From Lachnospiraceae bacterium (GTDB lineage: Bacteria; Bacillota; Clostridia; Lachnospirales; Lachnospiraceae), in assembly GCA_017443685.1 (NCBI GenBank), contig JAFSYD010000244.1, forward strand, positions 1 to 6,842: a stretch of DNA of 6,842 nt, read 5' to 3'. Position 1 is the first letter of the stretch, and the number at the start of each line of letters is the position of its first letter. Below, piece by piece: positions 1-6,383 of the stretch. The notes under the pieces were generated by a model, which saw nothing but the letters and a program-made list of their open reading frames with translations, searched no databases and had not been told where the DNA came from. The translations under genes and the position numbers were made by a program.

Positions 1-1304
1 ACATAGCCCGGGTTCATGGCCATGTAATGGTCGAACATAATCTCGCCTTCCGCCACCTGGATGCCCTTGATCTTGATGATATACTGCGACGGATTCAGCT
101 GGATATTGTCGCGCAGACGGATGATCGGCACGACCGTACCAAGCTCTAACGCGATCTGTCTTCTTATCATAACGACGCGGTCCAAAAGGTCGCCGCCCTG
201 ATTGACATCGGCCAGCGGAATGATACCGTAGCCGAATTCGAGCTCGATCGGATCCACCGAAAGAAGCGATACCACGTTCTCGGGGCGTCGGATCTCCTCT
301 GCCTCGTCCTCTTCCTCCGCGATCTCCGTCTCGATCTGCGCTTTGCCCATCGTCGTCTGCATCGAGCGTCCCGCAACGATAAATGCCGAGCCGAATGCCG
401 CAAACAGGAAGAAATTAAGGGGCGTAACCGTACCAAGGAAGATCAGGGCACCGCCGACGATATAAAGCACCTTCGGAATGCCAAACAGCTGCTTTACGAG
501 CATGCCGGACATATCCATCTCCTTCGACCCCTTCGTTACCAGAATACCGGTAGAAAGAGAGATCAGCATCGAAGGGATCTGCGAGGAAAGACCGTCGCCG
601 ATCGTTAATATGCCGTACTGGTTCAGTGCGTCCACGGCCGGCATACCGGCGCGGGTCACACCCATGATCACACCGCCCGCCAGGTTGATCGCGGTAAGGA
701 TCAGGCCGGCGGTAGCATCTCCTTTTACATACTTCGTGGCACCGTCCATGCTGCCGAAGAAGCTCGACTCGTCCTGCAGCTTCTGCCGCCTTACCTTCGC
801 CTCTTCGTCATTGATCGCACCCGTATTCAGATCGGCATCGATCGCCATCTGCTTACCGGGCATCGCGTCCAAAGTGAAACGCGCCGTAACCTCGGATACT
901 CGCTCCGAACCTTTGTTGATAACAACAAACTGGATGATCACCAGAATGATGAAAACGATCGCACCGATGATGATATCGCCGCCGCCGACGAACATACCGA
1001 ACGTCGTGACAACGTTACCCGGTGAGCCCGTCGTCAATATGAGACGCGTCGAGGATACATTTAAGGAAATACGGAAAATCGTAGTAAAAAGCAGGATCGT
1101 CGGGAAGTTAGACATATCCAGAACTTCCTTGCAAAAGATCGTATTCATCAAAATGATCAGTGCCACGGAAATATTCAGTGCCAGCATCACATCAAGCAAA
1201 AAGGACGGGATCGGAACGATGAAGAACACAACAGCCGCCAAAATATAGGCGGTGATCCCGAGGTCAGTTCGCTTTATTCCGGTTCTCTGTTCAACAGCTT
1301 CCAA
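1..1304 (-). CDS. flhA: FlhA, flagellar type III export gate protein (3' end outside window; start uncertain)
   Basis: FlhA is an integral membrane protein whose nonameric cytoplasmic ring docks export substrates and chaperones and helps use the proton motive force. I translated the frame by hand from position 1304 to the left edge: it is open with no stop or frameshift and gives 434 codons of a protein usually near 690 residues. Visible family features are the first membrane segment (about residues 19-40), the conserved stretch FRISLNVSSTRLIL, the block RFTLDAMPGKQMAIDADLN, and the motif VKGDA. The Asp of that motif (residue 196 in this numbering) matches the conserved Asp208 of Salmonella FlhA, implicated in proton-coupled export. 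An acidic linker (about residues 325-337) leads into the start of FlhA_C, which ends at MAMNPGY. The start is a problem: no ATG or GTG lies between the upstream in-frame stop and the first membrane segment. I chose TTG at 1304, about 13 bases after an AAAGGAG. The identity is secure; the start is not. Confidence 0.96.
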   Translation of the reverse strand, partial: MEAVEQRTGIKRTDLGITAYILAAVVFFIVPIPSFLLDVMLALNISVALIILMNTIFCKEVLDMSNFPTILLFTTIFRISLNVSSTRLILTTGSPGNVVTTFGMFVGGGDIIIGAIVFIILVIIQFVVINKGSERVSEVTARFTLDAMPGKQMAIDADLNTGAINDEEAKVRRQKLQDESSFFGSMDGATKYVKGDATAGLILTAINLAGGVIMGVTRAGMPAVDALNQYGILTIGDGLSSQIPSMLISLSTGILVTKGSKEMDMSGMLVKQLFGIPKVLYIVGGALIFLGTVTPLNFFLFAAFGSAFIVAGRSMQTTMGKAQIETEIAEEEDEAEEIRRPENVVSLLSVDPIELEFGYGIIPLADVNQGGDLLDRVVMIRRQIALELGTVVPIIRLRDNIQLNPSQYIIKIKGIQVAEGEIMFDHYMAMNPGY

Positions 1305-1317
1305 AATTCGTCTGCCA

Positions 1318-1324
1318 CTCCTTT
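1318..1324 (-). promoter_or_regulatory. Shine-Dalgarno sequence AAAGGAG before flhA
   Basis: On the minus strand AAAGGAG lies in the gap between the flhB stop and flhA. It is the only good ribosome-binding site there. It is 13 bases from the in-frame TTG at 1302-1304 and 10 bases from an in-frame ATT at 1305-1307, both longer than the usual spacing. It also overlaps a GTG (1316-1318) that opens a 14-codon frame not in phase with flhA. Confidence 0.55.
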
Positions 1325-1345
1325 ATCCTAAAGTAACGCCACTGA

Positions 1346-2506
1346 TCAAAAGCGCCCTTCTTTTGCCGAGAAGATTGCCGCCAGGATCTCCGCCACCGTC
1401 TGGTACAGCTCCGGCGGGATCTCCCCGTCCACTTCCACGCTTGAATAGATCGTCCGCGCCAATGGCTTATTCTCCACGATCGGGACGTCATTCTCCCGCG
1501 CAACGGATTTGATCTTTTCCGCAAGGTAATCGGCGCCTTTTGCCACAAGTACGGGGGCCGCCGCCACCTCAGCGTCATATTTTAACGCGACCGCAAAGTG
1601 ATCCGGGTTCGTGATGACCACGTCTGCCTGCGGGACATTCTGCATCATTCGCCTCTGGGACGCCTCCCGCATCCGCTGCTTGATCTGTCCCTTGATCTGC
1701 GGATCTCCTTCTGCGTCCTTGTACTCATCCTTGACTTCCTGCTTCGTCATCTTGATGCTCTTTTTGAACTTGTACTTCTGGAAGATGAGGTCAGCGATCC
1801 CGATGATGATATATACGAGACTGATCCGAAGTCCCGTCGAAAGTACAAGATCCCCGATCAATGCAATTGCCTGATTCAGATCCATTTCGTAGAGAAGAAA
1901 GATCTCCCCCACGTGATCCGCCAGCGATGTATACGCGATCACCGAGATCATCACGATCTTAACGAGGGAAAGCGCCAGATTGAACAACGACTGCGCGGAA
2001 AAAATACGCTTGAATCCGTTGATCGGATTGAATTTGTCAAATTTCGGCTTTAAGGGCTCCCAAGTGATCTGAAACTTGAACTGCAGCCCCGTCGAAAGCG
2101 CCGCCACCACAAAACCGACAATGAAAAACGGCGCCATAATGATCATCATCTGCAGCAGCACGTTGCGGATCAGAATGTCCGTATCGTGCACCGAAAGTCC
2201 GCTGCGCGAAGTGGTGATGATGTCCGGGATCAGATTTGCATATACCCAATGAAAGATTCCGGTAAAATGCGTTCCCAGAAACTCCATCGTTACCCGAAGG
2301 ACGATAAACATCGCTACAAGCTCAAGTCCGTGCGCCAGCTCCTGACTTTTACCGACCTGCCCCTTTTTACGGGTGTCGGACAGCTTCTTCGCGGTCGGGT
2401 CTTCGGTCTTATCGTCACCGAACCATTGCAGATCGTAAGGCAGCAAAGCCCCGTCTGCAAACCGCACGATACGGACATCATCGATAAACCAGCGATATTC
2501 CGTCAT
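1346..2506 (-). CDS. flhB: FlhB, flagellar export gate and substrate-specificity switch protein
   Basis: FlhB is a membrane component of the flagellar type III export gate. Self-cleavage of its cytoplasmic domain is associated with the switch from rod/hook to filament substrates. The 386-residue product starts with a longer than usual N-terminal tail (residues 1-29), then the family block KTEDPTAKKLSDTRKKGQV (33-51). Four hydrophobic segments follow, roughly 61-78, 115-140, 173-195 and 214-242. The conserved region NPINGFKRIFS (160-170) lies between the second and third. The cytoplasmic domain follows from about 243. The cleavage site reads N300-P301-D302-H303, an NPDH variant of the usual NPTH, followed by FAVALKYD as in the family. 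The ATG sits one base after the fliR stop (TAGGATG), with only a weak AGGGG about 10 bases upstream, suggesting translational coupling to fliR. No other start fits better: an in-frame TTG at codon 21 lies too close to its purine run. Confidence 0.96.
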   Translation of the reverse strand: MTEYRWFIDDVRIVRFADGALLPYDLQWFGDDKTEDPTAKKLSDTRKKGQVGKSQELAHGLELVAMFIVLRVTMEFLGTHFTGIFHWVYANLIPDIITTSRSGLSVHDTDILIRNVLLQMMIIMAPFFIVGFVVAALSTGLQFKFQITWEPLKPKFDKFNPINGFKRIFSAQSLFNLALSLVKIVMISVIAYTSLADHVGEIFLLYEMDLNQAIALIGDLVLSTGLRISLVYIIIGIADLIFQKYKFKKSIKMTKQEVKDEYKDAEGDPQIKGQIKQRMREASQRRMMQNVPQADVVITNPDHFAVALKYDAEVAAAPVLVAKGADYLAEKIKSVARENDVPIVENKPLARTIYSSVEVDGEIPPELYQTVAEILAAIFSAKEGRF

Positions 2507-2507
2507 C

Positions 2508-3287
2508 CTAATACAACCCCTGCACCATGATCCGCATCATCCGCCGCATCTCGTTAAACAACATTGCGCAGACCTGCGGGAACAAAAACACACATAGAAA
2601 CAATACTACAAGCCCCACCAGCACTTTGATCTGCATACCGACGGAAAACATATTCAGCTGCTGCGCAACTTTTGCCATAATACCGAGGACACAGTTAAGG
2701 ATCAAAATCACCGCGAAGATCGGCAGCATGATCCGAAATGCGATGACAAACAGATCCGAAAAATACAGGATGAACCCGCTTAACAGCTTGTCCGTCCGAA
2801 ACACCGTCCCTCCGAGCGGGATCAGCGTAAACGAATCAATGACTGCCTCTAAAATGTAACGGTACATATCTGATGTAATAAGGAACATCAGCATAAAATA
2901 ATGGTAAATATTACCGGTGATCGTCACCTGCGTGTTCATATTCGGATCAAATTCCGTCGCCATCGAAAGTCCGATATCCATATCGATCAGGTTGCCCGCG
3001 AACAAAATGATCGATGTGCATATGCTTGCGGCGTATCCGATGATCAGCCCCGTGACAGTCTCCTTTAATACGATAAGTCCGTATCCGAATGCCGTCTCGT
3101 AAAAAACCTCTTCGGGCTCAAACGCAAAAAGTACAAGGATTGATAAGATCGCTGCAAAACCGATCTTCGTCCGGTTCGGCGCCCCGTCCATGGAATAGAA
3201 CGGTGCAACAAACAAAAAAGACGCGATCCGTACAAACACAAGCAAAAACAGTTCAAAGTTGGCAAGCGTAAATCCCTGCTCGTACAT
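2508..3287 (-). CDS. fliR: FliR, flagellar type III export gate protein
   Basis: FliR forms the core of the export channel with FliP and FliQ; one copy per gate is known from other bacteria. The 259-residue product has the normal family length and is almost entirely hydrophobic, with about six predicted membrane segments. Recognisable family features are the N-terminal FELFLLVFVRIASFLFVAPF (11-30), the region around GNLIDMDIGLSMATEFDP, and the C-terminal half with LPIFAVILILNCVLGIMAKV and the NMFSVGMQIK stretch, both strongly conserved in FliR. The ATG follows the fliQ stop by six bases (TAAGCTTTTATG) and I see no real Shine-Dalgarno sequence, so initiation probably relies on ribosomes that have just finished fliQ. 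The stop is one base before flhB. In some Clostridia fliR and flhB are fused; here they are separate, with different frames and a clear TAG between them. Confidence 0.96.
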   Translation of the reverse strand: MYEQGFTLANFELFLLVFVRIASFLFVAPFYSMDGAPNRTKIGFAAILSILVLFAFEPEEVFYETAFGYGLIVLKETVTGLIIGYAASICTSIILFAGNLIDMDIGLSMATEFDPNMNTQVTITGNIYHYFMLMFLITSDMYRYILEAVIDSFTLIPLGGTVFRTDKLLSGFILYFSDLFVIAFRIMLPIFAVILILNCVLGIMAKVAQQLNMFSVGMQIKVLVGLVVLFLCVFLFPQVCAMLFNEMRRMMRIMVQGLY

Positions 3288-3293
3288 AAAAGC

Positions 3294-3563
3294 TTACCGG
3301 ATATAGATGGAAAAATCCGTCCACAGCGTGTTGATGTACGACATGATCGTATTCATAATGAAGTCACCGAATACGATCAATGCAATAAAAATAGATATAA
3401 TCTTCGGCACAAAGGTCAGCGTCTGCTCCTGGATCGACGTAACGGTCTGAAACACACTGATGATCAGCCCGACGATCAGAGAGATCAACAACATCGGCGC
3501 CGAACACATAATGATCGTGTACATCGCGTCCCGCATGATATCAAGCACCGCTGCTTCCGTCAC
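3294..3563 (-). CDS. fliQ: FliQ, flagellar type III export gate protein (GTG start)
   Basis: FliQ is a small hairpin membrane protein that packs around the FliP/FliR core of the export gate. The 89-residue product has the exact family size. Two hydrophobic segments (about residues 16-38 and 54-74) flank the hallmark polar stretch FQTVTSIQEQTLTFVPKI (38-55), which is strongly conserved in FliQ. The start is GTG: a Shine-Dalgarno AGAAGGG lies seven bases upstream. An ATG directly after that site (3568-3570) is out of frame and leads to a stop after a few codons. The gap to the fliP stop is 30 bases, one of the two longest in the window, so fliQ appears to be initiated independently rather than coupled to fliP. 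Confidence 0.95.
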   Translation of the reverse strand: MTEAAVLDIMRDAMYTIIMCSAPMLLISLIVGLIISVFQTVTSIQEQTLTFVPKIISIFIALIVFGDFIMNTIMSYINTLWTDFSIYIR

Positions 3564-3570
3564 AAAACAT

Positions 3571-3577
3571 CCCTTCT
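3571..3577 (-). promoter_or_regulatory. Shine-Dalgarno sequence AGAAGGG before fliQ
   Basis: AGAAGGG on the minus strand ends seven bases before the GTG at 3561-3563. It decides the fliQ start: the nearby ATG touches the site with no spacing and is not in the fliQ frame. Confidence 0.7.
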
Positions 3578-3593
3578 TTCCAAATAAAAGCAG

Positions 3594-4451
3594 TTAATAA
3601 AACGTCTTCACAAGCGAGCCGATCACAAGGTTCCACCCATCCGCCAATACGAACAGGAGGATCTTAAACGGCATTGAGATCGTCGTCGGCGGCAGCATCA
3701 TCATACCCATTGACATCAGCACCGACGCCACCACCATATCGATCACGATAAACGGTATATAGATCAAAAAGCCGATAATAAACGCGGTCCGAAGCTCACT
3801 TAAAATAAAACTCGGCACGATCACGCGAAACGGCACATCATCATAGTCATCATATGTGATATCCGCTATTTCGCAAAAAAGGTTCAGATCCTTCGTCTGG
3901 GTCTGTCCGTACATAAACTCCCGAAAGGCATCCTCCGTGATATCCAACGCCTCTTCCTGTGTGATCTCACCCCTGTCTAAGGGCTGAAACGCCTTGTCGT
4001 TGATCGTCGTAAATGTCGGCCACATAATGAATAACGTCAAAAACAACGCCAGACCGATCATAATCTGGTTCGGAGGCGAAGTCTGCGTACCGACAGCGAT
4101 CCGGATAAAATGCAAAACCACGACACATCTGGTAAAAGACGTCAGCATCACCAGAATCGACGGTGCGAGCGCGATCACGGTAAGGATGATCAAAATCTCT
4201 ACCGTTGCCGAAAGACTTCCCGTCTCCCCGTCAAAATCAAGCCGAAATCCCGTCCGGTCCGGCCGGCTGCCGGTCACATCATCCGATGCGTTGGGTGCAT
4301 TTTCCGTCGCACCATACTCCGTTGCATACACTACCTGCTGCGATGCCAAAAAAAGCGAAAGCGAAAGAACGATCCCCGCCAGAACCATGCTGCACGCGCA
4401 ATAGATTTTCGCCAATCTGCTCCAAAGCGAACCCTTTTTTGCCTTCATCAT
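3594..4451 (-). CDS. fliP: FliP, flagellar type III export gate protein with signal peptide
   Basis: FliP forms the main ring of the export channel (five copies in known structures) with FliQ and FliR. The 285-residue product is about 40 residues longer than E. coli FliP. The extra length is at the N-terminus: a Lys-rich start, a hydrophobic stretch (about 20-37) and a probable cleavage site after VYA (around residue 43), followed by a polar, Asp/Asn-rich spacer up to about residue 80. The core is typical, with MLTSFTRCVVVLHFIR (102-117), GTQTSPPNQIMIGLALFLT (121-139), SELRTAFIIGFLIYIPF (218-234), IDMVVASVLMSMGMMMLPP (237-255) and LFVLADGWNLVIGSL (266-280). A soluble acidic region (about 150-206) lies between membrane segments, as in the family. 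The ATG overlaps the fliO stop by four bases (ATGA); a second ATG follows immediately. Only a weak TAGG lies upstream, so coupling to fliO is likely. Confidence 0.96.
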   Translation of the reverse strand: MMKAKKGSLWSRLAKIYCACSMVLAGIVLSLSLFLASQQVVYATEYGATENAPNASDDVTGSRPDRTGFRLDFDGETGSLSATVEILIILTVIALAPSILVMLTSFTRCVVVLHFIRIAVGTQTSPPNQIMIGLALFLTLFIMWPTFTTINDKAFQPLDRGEITQEEALDITEDAFREFMYGQTQTKDLNLFCEIADITYDDYDDVPFRVIVPSFILSELRTAFIIGFLIYIPFIVIDMVVASVLMSMGMMMLPPTTISMPFKILLFVLADGWNLVIGSLVKTFY

Positions 4452-4834
4452 CCGTCGTGCCTACTCTTATCGAACTGCTTTTTAAACATATCAAGAGCCG
4501 CACCAAAGCTTTGTGCGGATCTATCCGAATCATGTACTTCCGCCAAAGAAGATATCACAAGCTCCTCTACCGGTATCTCGCCGATCATTGTAATCTCATC
4601 TTTGCCGACACCGACCACAAAATAGCGTCCGCTGCCCGCGCGGATCACGGCAAGATACTTGTTCGAAGAGATACGCATCGTCTCTATGATCTCTAAATTC
4701 CTGCCGGACATCTGTGTCTTCTGATATCCGGCGATCCATTTTGTCGCGTAGCTCGTAAGCACGAGCACGCCGACAAAAATAAACAGCACGAAGCAAAGAC
4801 GTAAGATGTTCTCCGCCGATGATACGAGTAGCAT
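4448..4834 (-). CDS. fliO: FliO/FliZ family flagellar export assembly protein
   Basis: FliO is a poorly conserved single-pass membrane protein that helps FliP, and the FliP/FliR complex, assemble; it is not part of the finished channel. The 128-residue product has one N-terminal hydrophobic segment (about residues 11-29), then a basic stretch and a small cytoplasmic domain containing RISSNKYLAVIRAGSGRYFVVGVG (52-75), the typical core of this family in Firmicutes. It ends in a charged tail. The ATG is two bases after the cheY stop (TGATCATG) and has no visible Shine-Dalgarno sequence, so translation is probably coupled to cheY. The end overlaps fliP by four bases. The assignment rests on the membrane topology, the weak core motif and the position directly before fliP; sequence alone would be less decisive. 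Confidence 0.88.
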   Translation of the reverse strand: MLLVSSAENILRLCFVLFIFVGVLVLTSYATKWIAGYQKTQMSGRNLEIIETMRISSNKYLAVIRAGSGRYFVVGVGKDEITMIGEIPVEELVISSLAEVHDSDRSAQSFGAALDMFKKQFDKSRHDG

Positions 4835-4836
4835 GA

Positions 4837-5199
4837 TCAGCCGATAACTTTTTTAACAGCCTCTAATACACGTTCTGCCTGGAACGGCTTAACAATAAAG
4901 TCCTTCGCGCCGGACTGGATCGCCTCGATAACCATCGCCTGCTGTCCCATTGCCGAACACATGATGACACTCGCATTCGGATCCTTTTCCTTGATCCCCT
5001 TTAATGCGCCGATACCGTCAAGCTCCGGCATCGTGATGTCCATCAGGACCAGATCCGGATTGCATTCCGAGTAAGCCTCGATCGCCTTCACGCCGTTCTC
5101 AGCTTCACCGACAACATTGTAGCCGTTCTTTGTGAGGATGTCCTTGATCATCATCCGCATGAATGCCGCATCGTCACAAATCAGAATGTTCTTTGCCAT
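4837..5199 (-). CDS. cheY: CheY, chemotaxis response regulator
   Basis: CheY is the soluble single-domain receiver protein that is phosphorylated by CheA and then binds the flagellar switch. The 120 residues form one receiver domain with no output domain. All catalytic positions are present: the acidic pair D9-D10, the phosphoacceptor D54 in LVLMDITMP, S82 (equivalent to Thr87 of E. coli CheY) in the CSAMGQQAMV stretch, and K104 in FIVKPF. F101 occupies the place of the switch residue Tyr106. The gene lies 11 bases after fliY, which encodes a probable CheY-P phosphatase, and before fliO, the same place as cheY in the Bacillus fla/che operon. Its Shine-Dalgarno sequence, TAAGGAG, includes the fliY stop codon and sits seven bases from the ATG; it is among the strongest in the window, in line with CheY being needed in many copies. 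Confidence 0.95.
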   Translation of the reverse strand: MAKNILICDDAAFMRMMIKDILTKNGYNVVGEAENGVKAIEAYSECNPDLVLMDITMPELDGIGALKGIKEKDPNASVIMCSAMGQQAMVIEAIQSGAKDFIVKPFQAERVLEAVKKVIG

Positions 5200-5206
5200 T
5201 TTCTTT

Positions 5207-5213
5207 CTCCTTA
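5207..5213 (-). promoter_or_regulatory. Shine-Dalgarno sequence of cheY overlapping the fliY stop codon
   Basis: The minus strand reads TAAGGAG followed by seven bases and the cheY ATG. The TAA is the stop codon of fliY, so termination of fliY and initiation of cheY share the same bases. Confidence 0.85.
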
Positions 5214-6383
5214 CTTCATTATTTCTGTTATCCGAATCCCGAAGGATTCTTCAATAACAACCACTTCACCTTTTGCCACATATTTGCCGTTCACCAGTAC
5301 ATCGATGGGTTCGCCGGCGATCTTGTTCAGCTCGATGATCGTACCCGGCGCAAAATCCAGGATGTCATGGATGGACTTATGCGTCCTGCCGAGCTCGACA
5401 GTCACCTCCAACGGCACATCCATAATAAGATCTATGTTCTCCGGCACTCCCGCCATCGGGTAACTGCCGGCAAAAGGCGTAAACTGCGCAGGTGATACAT
5501 TGACCTGCTGGGGCGCCTGCTGCATCATCGGAGGCGGAGCCATCATCGGCTGCGCTCCCATCATCGGCGGCGGCGCACCTCCCATCGGCTGTTGCTGAGG
5601 CGCTGCTGCAGGCGGAGGTGCCGCTTGCTGCTGCGGCGCTTCCGGCGCAGGTGCCGATTCAAACGCACTGTCATCCACCGTGGATGCAGAGTCGCTTTCC
5701 ATGTTCGCGGCTACCGCTTCGCACATTTCCTTCGCAAGCTCGACCGGATACATCTGCATCATCGTCGAATCGACCAGATCACCGATCTTCAGATTGAATT
5801 CGATCTTAATGAAGACACCCTTGAGGAAATCGTCGATCTCCGCTCCATCCACCGAATCCTTTAATGTGATAAGCTCCGAAGTCGGCGGTGAAATATCGAT
5901 CATCTTCGAAAGCATTGTCGAAAGAGACGTCGACGAAGAACCCATCATCTGGTTCATCGCCTCGGAGATTGCCGACAGATGCAGCTCTCCGATCTCCTCT
6001 TCATCGGCGGCAGTACCGTCGCCGCCCATCATCAGATTCGTGATGACCTTAACATCATGCTCCCGAAGGGCTAATATGTTACTGCCGTCCAGACCCTTCG
6101 TATAGCCGATCTTGACTAAGACACAGGGCTTATCATATACGGATGCGATCTCATCCCACGTTGCTTCGGAAACGACCGGAGTGGAAATATCCACCTTCTT
6201 GTTGACAAGGGAGAAAAGCGTCGTCGCGGCTGTTCCCATGCTGATGTTCGCAATTTCGCCGATCGTATCGATCTCCTGCGCCGTCAGCTGCCCGCCGGAA
6301 GAACCGCCGGTTGTCGCGCCGCCTGCGGCAGCACCGGAAAACAACGCATTTATTTCTTCCTGCGACAGCGTAGTGTCAGCCAT
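5211..6383 (-). CDS. fliY: FliY, flagellar switch protein: CheC-like phosphatase domain fused to FliN domain
   Basis: FliY is the C-ring protein that replaces FliN in many Gram-positive bacteria and, in B. subtilis, dephosphorylates CheY-P at the motor. The 390 residues show four parts. Residues 6-16 (LSQEEINALFS) resemble the N-terminal CheY-P binding peptide of FliM and FliY. Residues about 33-225 form a CheC-like domain with two full phosphatase signatures [DS]xxxExxNx22P: D39-E43-N46-P69 and S137-E141-N144-P167. Residues about 244-300 form a linker rich in Pro, Gln, Ala and Met, including three six-residue PMM units. Residues about 315-390 form a FliN/SpoA domain with MDVPLEVTVELGRT and the typical end FGIRITEIMK. 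The ATG has a strong GGGAGGAG upstream, which lies inside the end of fliM; the two genes overlap by eight bases. cheY follows directly. Identity and dual active sites are read from the sequence; phosphatase activity is inferred from the family. Confidence 0.96.
   Translation of the reverse strand: MADTTLSQEEINALFSGAAAGGATTGGSSGGQLTAQEIDTIGEIANISMGTAATTLFSLVNKKVDISTPVVSEATWDEIASVYDKPCVLVKIGYTKGLDGSNILALREHDVKVITNLMMGGDGTAADEEEIGELHLSAISEAMNQMMGSSSTSLSTMLSKMIDISPPTSELITLKDSVDGAEIDDFLKGVFIKIEFNLKIGDLVDSTMMQMYPVELAKEMCEAVAANMESDSASTVDDSAFESAPAPEAPQQQAAPPPAAAPQQQPMGGAPPPMMGAQPMMAPPPMMQQAPQQVNVSPAQFTPFAGSYPMAGVPENIDLIMDVPLEVTVELGRTHKSIHDILDFAPGTIIELNKIAGEPIDVLVNGKYVAKGEVVVIEESFGIRITEIMK
5520..5573 (-). 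repeat. Three 18-bp imperfect tandem units in the fliY linker
   Basis: On the plus strand CATCATCGG recurs at 5523, 5541 and 5559, a strict 18-base period. On the coding strand the three units encode PPPMMG, AQPMMA and PPPMMQ (FliY residues 271-288). This is an in-frame minisatellite within the disordered linker between the CheC-like and FliN-like domains; it adds length without disturbing either domain. Confidence 0.75.

Noticed and set aside
478..1248. A 256-codon open frame on the plus strand
   Set aside because: It lies wholly antisense to flhA, whose frame is intact and clearly homologous throughout. The antisense frame has low-complexity, Ile/Ser/Pro-rich translation typical of the shadow of a membrane protein gene.
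1274..1318. A 14-codon GTG-started leader peptide gene between flhB and flhA
   Set aside because: Too short and without independent support to annotate as a gene. It is kept as part of the flhA start finding because it may instead be the true flhA N-terminus separated by one base.
1291..1578. A 95-codon Arg/Trp-rich minus-strand frame
   Set aside because: It overlaps the end of flhB in another frame; the composition is that of an out-of-frame reading and no family is recognisable.
2506..2508. Possible FliR-FlhB fusion as seen in some Clostridia
   Set aside because: A clear TAG stop ends fliR, and flhB starts one base later in a different frame with its own ATG, so these are two separate genes.
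3564..3593. Possible internal promoter or terminator in the 30-base fliP-fliQ gap
   Set aside because: The gap contains only a T-rich stretch and the fliQ ribosome-binding site; no hairpin followed by a T run and no -35/-10 pair could be seen.
5592..6105. Plus-strand frames rich in Arg/Cys or Ser opposite fliY
   Set aside because: They are antisense readings of the Pro/Gln/Ala linker and the CheC-like domain, with no start-site support.
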